Part shown: positions 1 through 8,679 of the stretch, piece after piece | Layout of the letters: every line of letters begins with the position of its first letter | How positions within the stretch are numbered: the stretch's first letter is position 1 | Assembly: GCF_001682865.1 (NCBI RefSeq) | Contig: NZ_MAQX01000022.1 | Location: forward strand, 1-64,000 | DNA length: 64,000 nt | Source: Bacillus sp. FJAT-26390 | GTDB taxonomy: Bacteria; Bacillota; Bacilli; Paenibacillales; Paenibacillaceae | Direction of reading: 5' to 3' | Translations under genes and position numbers: made by a program | The notes under the pieces: generated by a model | What the model saw: only the letters and a program-made list of their open reading frames with translations | Told to the model about the DNA's origin: nothing | Databases searched by the model: none

Positions 1-25
1 GCTTTATGACAAAGGCAATAAGTAA
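1..25 (+). CDS. Possible 3' end of an upstream gene (sugar-binding protein?), cut by window edge
   Basis: The second reading frame gives LYDKGNK followed by TAA at 23-25. A sugar ABC solute-binding protein often precedes two MalF/MalG-type permeases, and a charged Lys/Asn-rich tail would fit one. Only seven codons are visible, so this rests on context alone. Confidence 0.3.
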
Positions 26-82
26 ACCAACGATTTCATAGTGAACTTAAATAACGAATAGCTAGTGCGAGGATGTGTACGC

Positions 83-976
83 ATGAAAAAAAGTAAACCT
101 AGTTATATCCGCAAAGAATACGCATGGGCCTACTTGTTTGTAGCGCCCCCTGCGCTTGGCTTTCTCATTTTTGGAGTGGCACCGCTTCTCTACTCGGTTT
201 GGCTTAGCTTCACGTCATGGGATTTGGTTACCCCGCCTAAATTTGTAGGCTTTGAAAACTATGTAGAGGTATTTCACGATGAGAAGGTATACAAATCTTT
301 GTATAACACCGTATTTATGATGCTCGGGATCCCAATCGGGATGGTCGTGGCACTGCTGCTTGCGATTATGATGAACCGTCCGCTCAAAGGCATATCGTTC
401 CTTCGGACGATTTATTACTTGCCCGTTATATCACCGATCATAGCGGTATCCTTGCTGTGGCAATGGATTTTGAACCAAGACTTTGGCCTTTTCAATCAAA
501 CGCTTTGGAGTTGGTTTGGCATTCAGGGGCCAAACTGGCTTGGCGACGCGAATTGGATTAAGCCTTCCATGATTTTGATGGGGGTATGGGGCGGCGTTGG
601 CGGCACGATGGTTCTTTACTTAGCAGGGCTACAATCGATTTCGTCTACTTACTACGAAGCCGCGGAAGTAGATGGCGCGAACGCGTTTCAAAAGATGTGG
701 CTGATTACGATTCCGCTGCTGACGAATATTCATTTTTTCGTTGTTGTTATGGGTGTTATCGGAGCGTTTCAGTCGTTTAGCCAAATTTACGTGCTGGCAG
801 GCGATGGCGGCCCGGAATACAGTGCGGCTACCGTTGTGTTTTATATTTTTGAAAATGCGTTCAAGTATTTCAATATGGGTTATGCCAGCGCAATTGCATG
901 GGTGCTTGGACTGATTATCTTCATCGTTACACTCATTCAATTTCGACTGTCAAAAAAATGGGTGTATAACGATTAA
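83..976 (+). CDS. Carbohydrate ABC transporter permease, MalF/UgpA type
   Basis: Integral membrane subunit of a sugar ABC importer. About 297 residues with six hydrophobic segments. The permease EAA loop is visible as YYEAAEVDGANAFQKMW followed by IPLL, the site that docks on the ATPase. I chose ATG 83 over the in-frame GTG at 65 because GCGAGG (67-72) lies about 10 nt before ATG 83. It is followed 40 nt later by the partner permease and then by two glycoside hydrolases, which suggests uptake of oligosaccharides from hemicellulose or pectin. No ATPase is encoded nearby; Firmicutes often use a shared MsmX-type ATPase, which is inference here. Confidence 0.93.
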   Translation: MKKSKPSYIRKEYAWAYLFVAPPALGFLIFGVAPLLYSVWLSFTSWDLVTPPKFVGFENYVEVFHDEKVYKSLYNTVFMMLGIPIGMVVALLLAIMMNRPLKGISFLRTIYYLPVISPIIAVSLLWQWILNQDFGLFNQTLWSWFGIQGPNWLGDANWIKPSMILMGVWGGVGGTMVLYLAGLQSISSTYYEAAEVDGANAFQKMWLITIPLLTNIHFFVVVMGVIGAFQSFSQIYVLAGDGGPEYSAATVVFYIFENAFKYFNMGYASAIAWVLGLIIFIVTLIQFRLSKKWVYND

Positions 977-1016
977 TGCTTTACCGTCACAGTTTGCGAG
1001 GGGAGTTTGATTTCAA

Positions 1017-1853
1017 ATGCAGCAGAAACGTTTAACAAACCTATGGGTGGCACTCATTCTTTGTATCGGCTCGATTGTTATGCTGGCGCCGTTCGTATGG
1101 ACCATATCCACTTCCTTAAAAGATCAACGCAATGTGTTTGAAATTCCGCCAAAGTGGATTCCAGACCCGGCTACATTTAAAAACTATGCCACCGCTTGGA
1201 ACGATTCGCCGCTGCTTAGCGGATTTATGAACAGCATGATTATTGTTGTATTCGTTCTTGTCATTGGTTTATTCGTTTCAACGATGGCTGCCTATGCTTT
1301 TGCAAAGATCGATTTCCCATTTAAGGATGCCATCTTTCTATCCTTGCTTGGCACGATGATGATTCCTTTTTCGGTTGTCATGATCCCACAGTTCATCGGG
1401 TTCTCGTCGATCAACTGGACCGATACGCTTCTGCCGTTAATTGTGCCTGGATTATTCGGGAATATCGTCGTTATTTTTTTCCTGCGGCAGTTTTTGGCGG
1501 GCGGCCTACCAAATGAACTCGTTGAAGCGGCCAAGCTTGACGGCAGCAGCTTCTTCCGAACCTTTTGGACTATTGCGCTGCCGGTTGCCAAACCAGCGAT
1601 TGCTGCTCAGGCAGCGCTAAGCTTTATGGGCATATGGAATGATTTTATGGGACCGCTTATCTATTTGAGTTCCCCGCAGAAGCAAACGATTCAAGTGCTC
1701 ATAGCATCTATGCAATCGCAATACATGGGCTCCTCTAATTATCCGGTTATTTTGGCGGCCTCAATGATATCCATGGTACCTGTCATACTCGTCTTTTTCT
1801 TCTGTCAACGCTATTTCATCGAGTCGATGGCGATTAGCGGGTTGAAAGGTTAA
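1017..1853 (+). CDS. Carbohydrate ABC transporter permease, MalG/AraQ type
   Basis: Second membrane subunit of the sugar importer, 278 residues, the usual MalG length. It starts with a membrane anchor, has the WTISTSLKD periplasmic-loop entry typical of the family, and carries the EAA loop LVEAAKLDGSSFFRTFW then ALP. A GCGAGGGGAGT ribosome site precedes ATG 1017. It ends only 4 nt before the GH43 gene, so transporter and hydrolase are probably cotranscribed. Confidence 0.94.
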   Translation: MQQKRLTNLWVALILCIGSIVMLAPFVWTISTSLKDQRNVFEIPPKWIPDPATFKNYATAWNDSPLLSGFMNSMIIVVFVLVIGLFVSTMAAYAFAKIDFPFKDAIFLSLLGTMMIPFSVVMIPQFIGFSSINWTDTLLPLIVPGLFGNIVVIFFLRQFLAGGLPNELVEAAKLDGSSFFRTFWTIALPVAKPAIAAQAALSFMGIWNDFMGPLIYLSSPQKQTIQVLIASMQSQYMGSSNYPVILAASMISMVPVILVFFFCQRYFIESMAISGLKG

Positions 1854-1857
1854 TAGG

Positions 1858-4314
1858 ATGAGGATGAGCAGATTAGAAAATAAGAGGATGATAATGATGG
1901 TCGTCCTCCTAGCTGTATCGCTAATGCTAAGCGGATGCCAGTCAGAACCGGAAGAGGCGGAGGTAATCTTGTTGAAGGAGGATGCGAAGATGTATACAAA
2001 CTCGTTTAAACTCGATCAGGAATGGGAGGATTATGGTATTGGCGATCCTTTCATCATGCGGTACAATGGCAAGTTTTATTTATATTGCAGCACAAAGGAT
2101 TGGCGTCCGGGGATTAAAGCATGGAGCTCTGAGAACTTGGTGGATTGGAATTATGAAGGCTTAGTTACGGAGGATGTTATAACGACAGGTGCATATGCTC
2201 CCGAGGTATTCTACTGGAACGGCAGCTTCTATTTATATACTTCTCCTGCTGGCCAAGGGCATTATGTGCTGCAGAGCGATAGCCCAACGGGTCCTTTCGT
2301 TGTCAAAACCGACAATTTAGGCAATACCATTGACGGCTCTGTCTTTATCGATGATGACGGCAAATGGTATTTCACGAATGCGGGAACACAGGGCATAGTT
2401 GCCCATGAAATGCCTGATCCGTTTACCATCGATGTTGGCATCACGACGAATGCCTTTCTTGGGCATTGGACGGAAGGCTCCATGATATGGAAGCGCAATG
2501 GCTTGTACTACATGACTTATACCGGCAATCATGTATTTAGCAACGGCTATCGAGTCAATTATGCCATTTCAAAGGATGGACCCTTCGGCGATTATACGGT
2601 TCCGTCTAACAATCCGATTGTCATTAACGTGAAGGATGAGTTTAAAGGGCTTGGTCATAGTGCGACAGTACTCGGTCCGGATATGGATTCCTATTATTTA
2701 ACTTACCATAACTTAGTTGGGCGCTCCGCGGAGGGTCCGCCAGTTCGTGAACTGAACATTGATCGCCTTGCTTATAACGGCGACAAGCTGGTTGTAATGG
2801 GTCCGACGCATGACCATCAGCAGCCCGCGCCTGCGATGCCTGCATGGTATGGCTGGCTTTCAGAGGGAAGCTCGAACTTAACAGAGTCGCTAAAAGAAGG
2901 CACGGTACTCAGCACTGAATCGACAGATGAGACTTTTATCGCCGAATATAATTTCCGATTGAATAGTACTGTCGCATCAGTGGGCAATGGCAGCATTGCA
3001 ACCGTTTTTTCATATTTGGATGAATCTAATTATGCAGCAGTCAAGCTGCTGCCTGCCAAACATGAGGTTCGATACGTCATCGTAAAAAATGGTGCGGAGG
3101 AGCAGATCGCTCATGCAGCGCTTCCAAACGAATTTGATTACACGAAGCTGCATACGATTCGTGTTGAGCGGCGTGAGGGCAGCGTTCTCGTTTTCTTCGA
3201 TGGGATGAAGAAGATGGAGGAGGGTGCAGCTGAGTCAGCAGGTGGGAAAATGGGATACATTGCCGATCAAACGAAGCCAATCTATGAATATACCGCATTT
3301 ACGAATGACGCTGACGGCAGCAGTGATTTTGAAGCATACAAGCCGGTGCCTGGAGCAATAGAGGCCGTTCATTATTTGAAGGACGCTGAGCGAGGTTTCC
3401 ATACGGAGCAGAAGACAATAGAGGCGAGCGATTACCGGAGAGCTGATGGTGTGCCGATTCGCAAGCAGGAGAATGGCAGTTATTCGGTCAGTTTGCTGCA
3501 GAGCGGAGACTGGTTGAAATATAAGATCAATGCGAACGAAGCAGCAAATTACGGAGTCGGGCTCACGCTTCGGAAGCCGAAAAAGGATGTTGTGCTGGAA
3601 TGGTCAATAGACGGTGGAGAAGCAGTGAAAACGACGATCAAAGCAGATCATCCTGCCTTTGCCGAGGATATAGCGAAGCTTCGAATTGGAACAATAGACA
3701 TCTCGGCAGGTTTTCATGAGCTAAAAGTGAAGCTCAAATCCGGGCAGGCCGAGCTTCTAAACTTTGAATTCTTCGCTGCTGAGAAGCTAGAGACGCAGCA
3801 GCTGTTCGATCAATCGCTTAGTCAAACGGGCATGGGATTGTTTGGACCGATTGAAGGCGGCTATACAGGCAGCGGTACAGAGGATGACATGCTCTTTATA
3901 GGCAGCGATAACTGGGACGACTACGAATTGTCAGTTGACGTTCAGTTAAATGAAGCAGCAGATGCCGGCGGCGTATTCGTTCGCGAGACGAATGAATCCT
4001 ACCATCCAAATCAAGTCAGGGATGCGGCGATGGGCTATTACATCGGCATTTCATCTTCGCAATTGACCTTGAATCGTTTGAATTATGACATGATGCTAAT
4101 GACAAGTGAAACTGTAGAGCTAGAGATAGGACGGAGATATCCGCTAAAAATCGTCGTAAAAGGCGGCAGCATTCGAGTTTTCCTAGACGGTGAATCGAAG
4201 CCGTTAATTGACTACACGGATGCTAATCCATTTTTGCATGGCAAAGCAGGGATACGTTCCGAACGTTCTGCGATGGCTTTCTACAATATGATGGCGAAGC
4301 CGCTAGAGGATTAA
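1858..4314 (+). CDS. GH43-family glycoside hydrolase lipoprotein with C-terminal carbohydrate-binding regions
   Basis: Secreted five-bladed beta-propeller hydrolase, probably an arabinofuranosidase or xylosidase. The N-terminus is a lipoprotein signal with lipobox LMLSGC (Cys27). GH43 catalytic residues are visible: Asp63 in GIGDPF (base), Asp in TIDGSVFID (pKa modulator) and Glu in GHWTEGSM (acid). After the propeller (about 55-320) comes a beta-sandwich of the GH43-associated type (330-480), a CBM6-like stretch with SGDWLKYKI (520-650), and a DUF1080/laminin-G-like region (660-815). At 818 residues it is larger than a minimal GH43. ATGs at 1858, 1864 and 1888-1897 are all possible starts; the signal peptide survives each. 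Substrate cannot be fixed from sequence alone. Confidence 0.88.
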   Translation: MRMSRLENKRMIMMVVLLAVSLMLSGCQSEPEEAEVILLKEDAKMYTNSFKLDQEWEDYGIGDPFIMRYNGKFYLYCSTKDWRPGIKAWSSENLVDWNYEGLVTEDVITTGAYAPEVFYWNGSFYLYTSPAGQGHYVLQSDSPTGPFVVKTDNLGNTIDGSVFIDDDGKWYFTNAGTQGIVAHEMPDPFTIDVGITTNAFLGHWTEGSMIWKRNGLYYMTYTGNHVFSNGYRVNYAISKDGPFGDYTVPSNNPIVINVKDEFKGLGHSATVLGPDMDSYYLTYHNLVGRSAEGPPVRELNIDRLAYNGDKLVVMGPTHDHQQPAPAMPAWYGWLSEGSSNLTESLKEGTVLSTESTDETFIAEYNFRLNSTVASVGNGSIATVFSYLDESNYAAVKLLPAKHEVRYVIVKNGAEEQIAHAALPNEFDYTKLHTIRVERREGSVLVFFDGMKKMEEGAAESAGGKMGYIADQTKPIYEYTAFTNDADGSSDFEAYKPVPGAIEAVHYLKDAERGFHTEQKTIEASDYRRADGVPIRKQENGSYSVSLLQSGDWLKYKINANEAANYGVGLTLRKPKKDVVLEWSIDGGEAVKTTIKADHPAFAEDIAKLRIGTIDISAGFHELKVKLKSGQAELLNFEFFAAEKLETQQLFDQSLSQTGMGLFGPIEGGYTGSGTEDDMLFIGSDNWDDYELSVDVQLNEAADAGGVFVRETNESYHPNQVRDAAMGYYIGISSSQLTLNRLNYDMMLMTSETVELEIGRRYPLKIVVKGGSIRVFLDGESKPLIDYTDANPFLHGKAGIRSERSAMAFYNMMAKPLED

Positions 4315-4349
4315 TATAAAAACATAAGCAATAGAACTGGAGTGGGAGC

Positions 4350-6116
4350 ATGGCATATCCTTTACGCAATGAATATCCAAGACCGCAATTTGAGCGGGCA
4401 TCCTGGTTAAATCTGAATGGGGAATGGGAATTTGCTTACGATGATGCAAATATAGGAAACGATAATAAATGGTATGAAGGGAAGCCGTTTGACCGTAAGA
4501 TTCAAGTCCCTTTTTGTTACCAAAGCGAGCTGAGTGGAATTAATGAGCAAGCATTTCACGATATTGTATGGTATCGCAAAGAAGTCCAGCTTCCTAATGA
4601 GTTTGCAGGCAAACGAGTGATCCTGCATTTTGGCGCAGTCGATTATGAGGCAAAGGTGTGGGTGAACGGACATTTAGTAGCGAGCCATGAGGGCGGACAT
4701 ACGCCATTTCAAGCAGATATTACAGCCGTTTTGAATACGCTTAGCGTAAATACGATAGTCGTTCGTGCTCAAGATTATAGCAAGGACGTCACGCTGCCTA
4801 GAGGAAAGCAGTATTGGAAGGAAAAGTCGGAGCAGGTCTTCTATACGCGGACGACTGGAATTTGGCAAACCGTCTGGATCGAGGCGGTAAATGCCGCGCA
4901 TGTGAGCAGCATCAGGCTGACACCGGATATTGATACGAATAGAATTCATATTCGCAGCTTTATAAAAGGAACGGAATTATATAATGGCTTGCGTCTCAGC
5001 ATTAAAATATCTTTCCAAGGTGATTTGATTGCTGAGGATGTCATACGGGTTATGGCTCAGGAAGAGGAAGTATCGATAAGGCTGCATGACTTCAACGATC
5101 ATGGACTCGGACGTTGGTGGTCGCCGGAGAAGCCAAACTTGTATGACGTGGAAATGATGCTGCTTGACGGCGAAAGAGCTCTCGATCAAGTGAAAAGTTA
5201 TTTTGGAATGCGGAAAATTTCGATTGAGGATGGCGTTATTTGTTTAAATAATCGGCCTTATTACATGAAGCTGATTTTGGATCAAGGTTATTTTCCAGGC
5301 GGGGTCCTCACAGCTCCAAGCGATAAGATGCTGCGTTCAGACGTGGAGCTGACCAAGCAAATGGGCTTCAATGGGGCAAGGAAGCATCAAAAAGTCGAGG
5401 ATCCGCGCTATCTATATTGGTGCGATAAGCTAGGCCTACTTGTCTGGGGGGAGATGGCAAATGCTTATCAATTCTCCGAGCAATACGTGTCCCGTATCAT
5501 GAATGAATGGCAAGAGGCGGTCCATCGTGATTACAATCATCCATGTGTAGTCGTATGGGTTCCGATTAATGAAAGCTGGGGTACGCCCAATATCCTAATA
5601 GATAAAAGGCAGCAGCATCATGCTTCCTCGCTCTATTATTTGACCAAATCGCTTGACGATACGAGGCCGGTCATTTCAAATGACGGCTGGGAGCACGTGA
5701 AATCAGACATTTACACCATTCATGATTACGAGAGCAGGCAAGAGATATTGGAGAGCAGGTACTCGACCAAGGAGCTATCGGTCAAATGCGATCCGCAAGG
5801 GAGAAAAATTATTTTGCCTGGTTATTCGTATCAGGGCGAACCTGTTCAATTGTCGGAGTTCGGCGGCATTTCATACATGCAAGATAACGGCGACGGCTGG
5901 GGATACTCGGCTGCAAAAGACGATCAGGATTTCTTAAATCGTTTGATGGCCGTCATGAGTCCGATTATTGCAGCGGGTGGACTTCAGGGCTATTGCTATA
6001 CGCAGCTGACCGATGTGGAGCAAGAGAAAAATGGGTTGCTCGATTTCAACCGCAGGCCTAAGCTTCCAATTGAGGTGTATCGGCAATTAAACGCAGGCGA
6101 GACACCTCGTCTATAA
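4350..6116 (+). CDS. GH2-family glycoside hydrolase (beta-galactosidase/glucuronidase-like)
   Basis: 588 residues without a signal peptide, so probably cytoplasmic, acting on oligosaccharides imported by the upstream permeases. Domain order is GH2 sugar-binding jelly roll (about 1-170, with LNGEWEF and VWVNGHLV), immunoglobulin-like domain (about 180-285), and TIM barrel (about 290-580). The acid/base Glu is in WVPINESWG and the nucleophile Glu is in QLSEFGGISY. A GTGGGAG ribosome site precedes ATG 4350, 35 nt after the GH43 gene. The length fits compact GH2 enzymes rather than LacZ. Exact substrate is unknown. Confidence 0.88.
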   Translation: MAYPLRNEYPRPQFERASWLNLNGEWEFAYDDANIGNDNKWYEGKPFDRKIQVPFCYQSELSGINEQAFHDIVWYRKEVQLPNEFAGKRVILHFGAVDYEAKVWVNGHLVASHEGGHTPFQADITAVLNTLSVNTIVVRAQDYSKDVTLPRGKQYWKEKSEQVFYTRTTGIWQTVWIEAVNAAHVSSIRLTPDIDTNRIHIRSFIKGTELYNGLRLSIKISFQGDLIAEDVIRVMAQEEEVSIRLHDFNDHGLGRWWSPEKPNLYDVEMMLLDGERALDQVKSYFGMRKISIEDGVICLNNRPYYMKLILDQGYFPGGVLTAPSDKMLRSDVELTKQMGFNGARKHQKVEDPRYLYWCDKLGLLVWGEMANAYQFSEQYVSRIMNEWQEAVHRDYNHPCVVVWVPINESWGTPNILIDKRQQHHASSLYYLTKSLDDTRPVISNDGWEHVKSDIYTIHDYESRQEILESRYSTKELSVKCDPQGRKIILPGYSYQGEPVQLSEFGGISYMQDNGDGWGYSAAKDDQDFLNRLMAVMSPIIAAGGLQGYCYTQLTDVEQEKNGLLDFNRRPKLPIEVYRQLNAGETPRL

Positions 6117-6120
6117 AATG

Positions 6121-6196
6121 TTCCCCTTGGAGCACGCAGTGAAAAAAGTTCATGTTAGACTGAACTTTGCACTGCCTGCCCCAAGGGGATTTTTAT
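6121..6196 (+). terminator. Rho-independent terminator of the polysaccharide operon
   Basis: CCCCTTGG (6123-6130) pairs with CCAAGGGG (6181-6188), followed by ATTTTTATT. An inner pairing GCAGTG/CACTGC extends the stem. It sits directly after the GH2 stop codon. Confidence 0.8.
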
Positions 6197-6322
6197 TAGG
6201 TGCATTTCCTTCGTATATAGATCGTCTAGTTTCTTATATCTGTTTTCTACATAGAACTAATCTCCCTCTTATAGTAAGCTATTATCGATTCTAGTCGACG
6301 ATAGGAAAAGGAGGCTCTTCGA

Positions 6323-6808
6323 TTGGATACGATGTTCCGTTACAATTGGCAGGTCAGGGAAGAGTGGTATCGGTGGTGTGAGGACGTGCCGGAGGAGGAG
6401 CTGCTTCGCAGTCGGACTGGCGGCGTTGGGGGCATTTTGCATACGCTATTTCACATTGTTGATGTGGAGTGGAGCTGGATTCGAGCCATTCAAGGGAAAT
6501 CGGATTTCCAAGAAAGCTTTGAAGGCTACCGTACACTTAAGAAGGTTCGCCAGCTCGATGCTGAATTTCATGCAGAGGTTGAAGCGTTTGTGCGTTCTTG
6601 GGATGTGAGTATGGAGAATCGGCCTTTTTATGACGAGCGGCCGGACGGGAGCGTGGTGATCGATGCATGGGGGGAAATTATGCGCCATGTGATCGCCCAC
6701 GAAATTCACCACGTCGGTCAATTGTCTGTCTGGGCGCGCGAGTTGGGCAAAAAGCCGGTTTCAGCTAACCTTATCGGCAAAGGGCTAATGAAAATATCCG
6801 AATGCTGA
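6323..6808 (+). CDS. DinB/YfiT-family putative metalloenzyme
   Basis: 161-residue four-helix-bundle protein of the DinB superfamily, members of which bind a metal through three histidines. Candidate ligands are in HTLFHIVDVEWSW and the second pair in HVIAHEIHHVGQL. Many relatives are thiol-dependent transferases or stress-induced proteins; the reaction here is unknown. The start is TTG 6323, chosen because AAAGGAGG (6307-6314) lies 8 nt before it, while the next ATG would be 17 nt away. The following nucleotidyltransferase starts 31 nt downstream and may be cotranscribed. Confidence 0.85.
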   Translation: MDTMFRYNWQVREEWYRWCEDVPEEELLRSRTGGVGGILHTLFHIVDVEWSWIRAIQGKSDFQESFEGYRTLKKVRQLDAEFHAEVEAFVRSWDVSMENRPFYDERPDGSVVIDAWGEIMRHVIAHEIHHVGQLSVWARELGKKPVSANLIGKGLMKISEC

Positions 6809-6839
6809 AGCAGCGGATGTCCAAACAAGGGGGATTTAA

Positions 6840-7958
6840 ATGGACAATATATTCGATGTTGCTCATACGCTAGTTCAACATGTGAAGGCGAACTGCCCGG
6901 AAGACATTGCCTTAATCGCGTATTACGGCTCTTATGCGCAAGGGACTGCCACCAAACGGTCGGACTTGGATTTCTTTTTCATTCCAGCTGACGAGGGCGG
7001 TTACCGTGAAAGCATCCAGTTTGTGTTAAACGACACAAGCTTTGATTTCTGGCCCATCAGCTGGGAGCGGGCGGAGAGAATGGCGGCATTCGACCAGCCA
7101 CTCACGACCATTATCGCAAACTGCGAGATCTTATACGTTCGTTCGGAAGAAGACCGAGCTCGTCTCTTAGCGCTGCGCGAGAAGATTATTCATACGTCTG
7201 AGCAAGGTTTGAAAATGACCGGGAAAGCGGAAGCGCAGCTGCGGGACGTTTATGTGCATTTGTATAAAATGAGCCAGCTTGTGGATTCCGGTGGCATCTC
7301 CCTGTTTAGAACGGAAGCATATGGAGCTTTAACGACGCTGCTCGAGAGCCTAGCGCTGTTGAATCGAACGTACTTTACGAGAGGGTGGGGCAAAAACAAG
7401 GAACAAATAATGCAGCTTCCTCTTAAACCCGATCGTCTCGAGCAGCTTATGCAGCAAATAATGATCTCCCAAATACCAGCCGAAATTCAAAAAGCTTGCG
7501 AGCAGCTAACGCAGGATATACTTGAATTGGTATTGAAGCAAAAAGAAACGTATTCCGAAGGTGAGTCCTATCCAACGAGAATGGCAGGCTTTTATGAGGA
7601 AATCAAAGGTGTGCTCGATAAAATCCGTACCGCTTGCGAAAACAAGGATTATGACGCTGCTTTTTTTGCTGCTGTCGGCGTGCAGGATGAAATTGCCCGT
7701 TTCCTTTATTATGCGGAGCATGGATATTGGCCGGACCTAAGCTTGAACTACCAAGCCCTTTATGGCCAATTAGGCTTTCCGGATATGGCTTCGCTGCTCG
7801 ATCCCCATGAGTTCGCGCCATTAGAGGAAGCGGTGGAGCAGCTTGATCAGCTTTTGAAAAACCACCTGATAACAAAGAGCGTAGTCATTCGGAATTTTGA
7901 AAGCATAACTCAACTCGAGCAATTTTTGAGGAACAGGCATGTAGAACCGAGCGCATAG
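6840..7958 (+). CDS. Nucleotidyltransferase-domain protein (kanamycin nucleotidyltransferase-like)
   Basis: 372 residues. The N-terminal Pol-beta-type nucleotidyltransferase fold is shown by YYGSYAQGTATKRSDLD (about 28-44), the GS-X-DxD motif that binds NTP and metals. The remainder is helical and resembles the C-terminal domain of aminoglycoside nucleotidyltransferases. It may modify a small molecule such as an antibiotic, but the substrate is unknown and resistance should not be assumed. GGGGGAT precedes ATG 6840. Confidence 0.78.
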   Translation: MDNIFDVAHTLVQHVKANCPEDIALIAYYGSYAQGTATKRSDLDFFFIPADEGGYRESIQFVLNDTSFDFWPISWERAERMAAFDQPLTTIIANCEILYVRSEEDRARLLALREKIIHTSEQGLKMTGKAEAQLRDVYVHLYKMSQLVDSGGISLFRTEAYGALTTLLESLALLNRTYFTRGWGKNKEQIMQLPLKPDRLEQLMQQIMISQIPAEIQKACEQLTQDILELVLKQKETYSEGESYPTRMAGFYEEIKGVLDKIRTACENKDYDAAFFAAVGVQDEIARFLYYAEHGYWPDLSLNYQALYGQLGFPDMASLLDPHEFAPLEEAVEQLDQLLKNHLITKSVVIRNFESITQLEQFLRNRHVEPSA

Positions 7959-8031
7959 AATAGTGCAGAAATACAATAATAGATGGATGGCGAACGCCTT
8001 TACCATGGATTGCTAAGCTAAGGAGCGCAAC

Positions 8032-8679
8032 ATGAACATACTTATTGCCGATGATGATCCTGACATGCTCAAAATCGTGGGCGCTTATTTTAAAAAAGAA
8101 GGCTTTCAAATCTATTCCGCGCAAAATGGGCAGCAGGCTCTTGATATAAGCATCAATCACAAGATAGACTTAGCGATTCTCGATTGGATGATGCCTGAGC
8201 TAAGCGGGATCGAGGTATGCAAAATATTAAAAAAACAGCAATTCGCTAAAGTGCTCATACTAACCGCAAAAGGCGAGCAGGAAGATGAACTAAAGGCTTT
8301 GCAGACCGGTGCGGACGATTATGTGCGCAAGCCCTTTGAGCCACGTATTTTGATTTTGCGAGCGAAAAAGCTGCTGAATATGGAAGAGGATATTGTACTC
8401 GGTCGCTTAAGAGTGAATATGCGAGGCGGGAAAATTTATAAAGACGGCGTAGATTTAGAGGTTACCAATAAAGAGTTTCTGCTGATGAAATGCTTGATTG
8501 ACCACAAAGGCCATATATTAAGCCGAAAAACGCTGCTCGACAAAGTATGGGGCTTCGATTATTTTGGCGAGGAAAGAACGGTAGACACCCATGTTCGGCG
8601 GCTTAGGGAAAAAGTGGGCGAGAAAGTAATCAAGACGCACCGGGGCAGCGGTTATAGCTTGGAACTGAACGATGAGTAA
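8032..8679 (+). CDS. OmpR/PhoB-family response regulator
   Basis: 215 residues: receiver domain (1-115) with acidic triad DDD at 7-9, phospho-acceptor Asp51 in ILDWMMPE and Lys in YVRKPFEP; then a winged-helix DNA-binding domain (125-213) ending in TVDTHVRRLREKVG. It overlaps the sensor kinase by 8 nt, so the pair is translationally coupled. TAAGGAGCGC precedes the ATG. The signal sensed is not evident. Confidence 0.95.
   Translation: MNILIADDDPDMLKIVGAYFKKEGFQIYSAQNGQQALDISINHKIDLAILDWMMPELSGIEVCKILKKQQFAKVLILTAKGEQEDELKALQTGADDYVRKPFEPRILILRAKKLLNMEEDIVLGRLRVNMRGGKIYKDGVDLEVTNKEFLLMKCLIDHKGHILSRKTLLDKVWGFDYFGEERTVDTHVRRLREKVGEKVIKTHRGSGYSLELNDE

Noticed and set aside
6840..7958. Labelling the nucleotidyltransferase an antibiotic resistance gene
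   Set aside because: Only the fold motif is visible; the substrate cannot be told from sequence and many relatives are not resistance enzymes.
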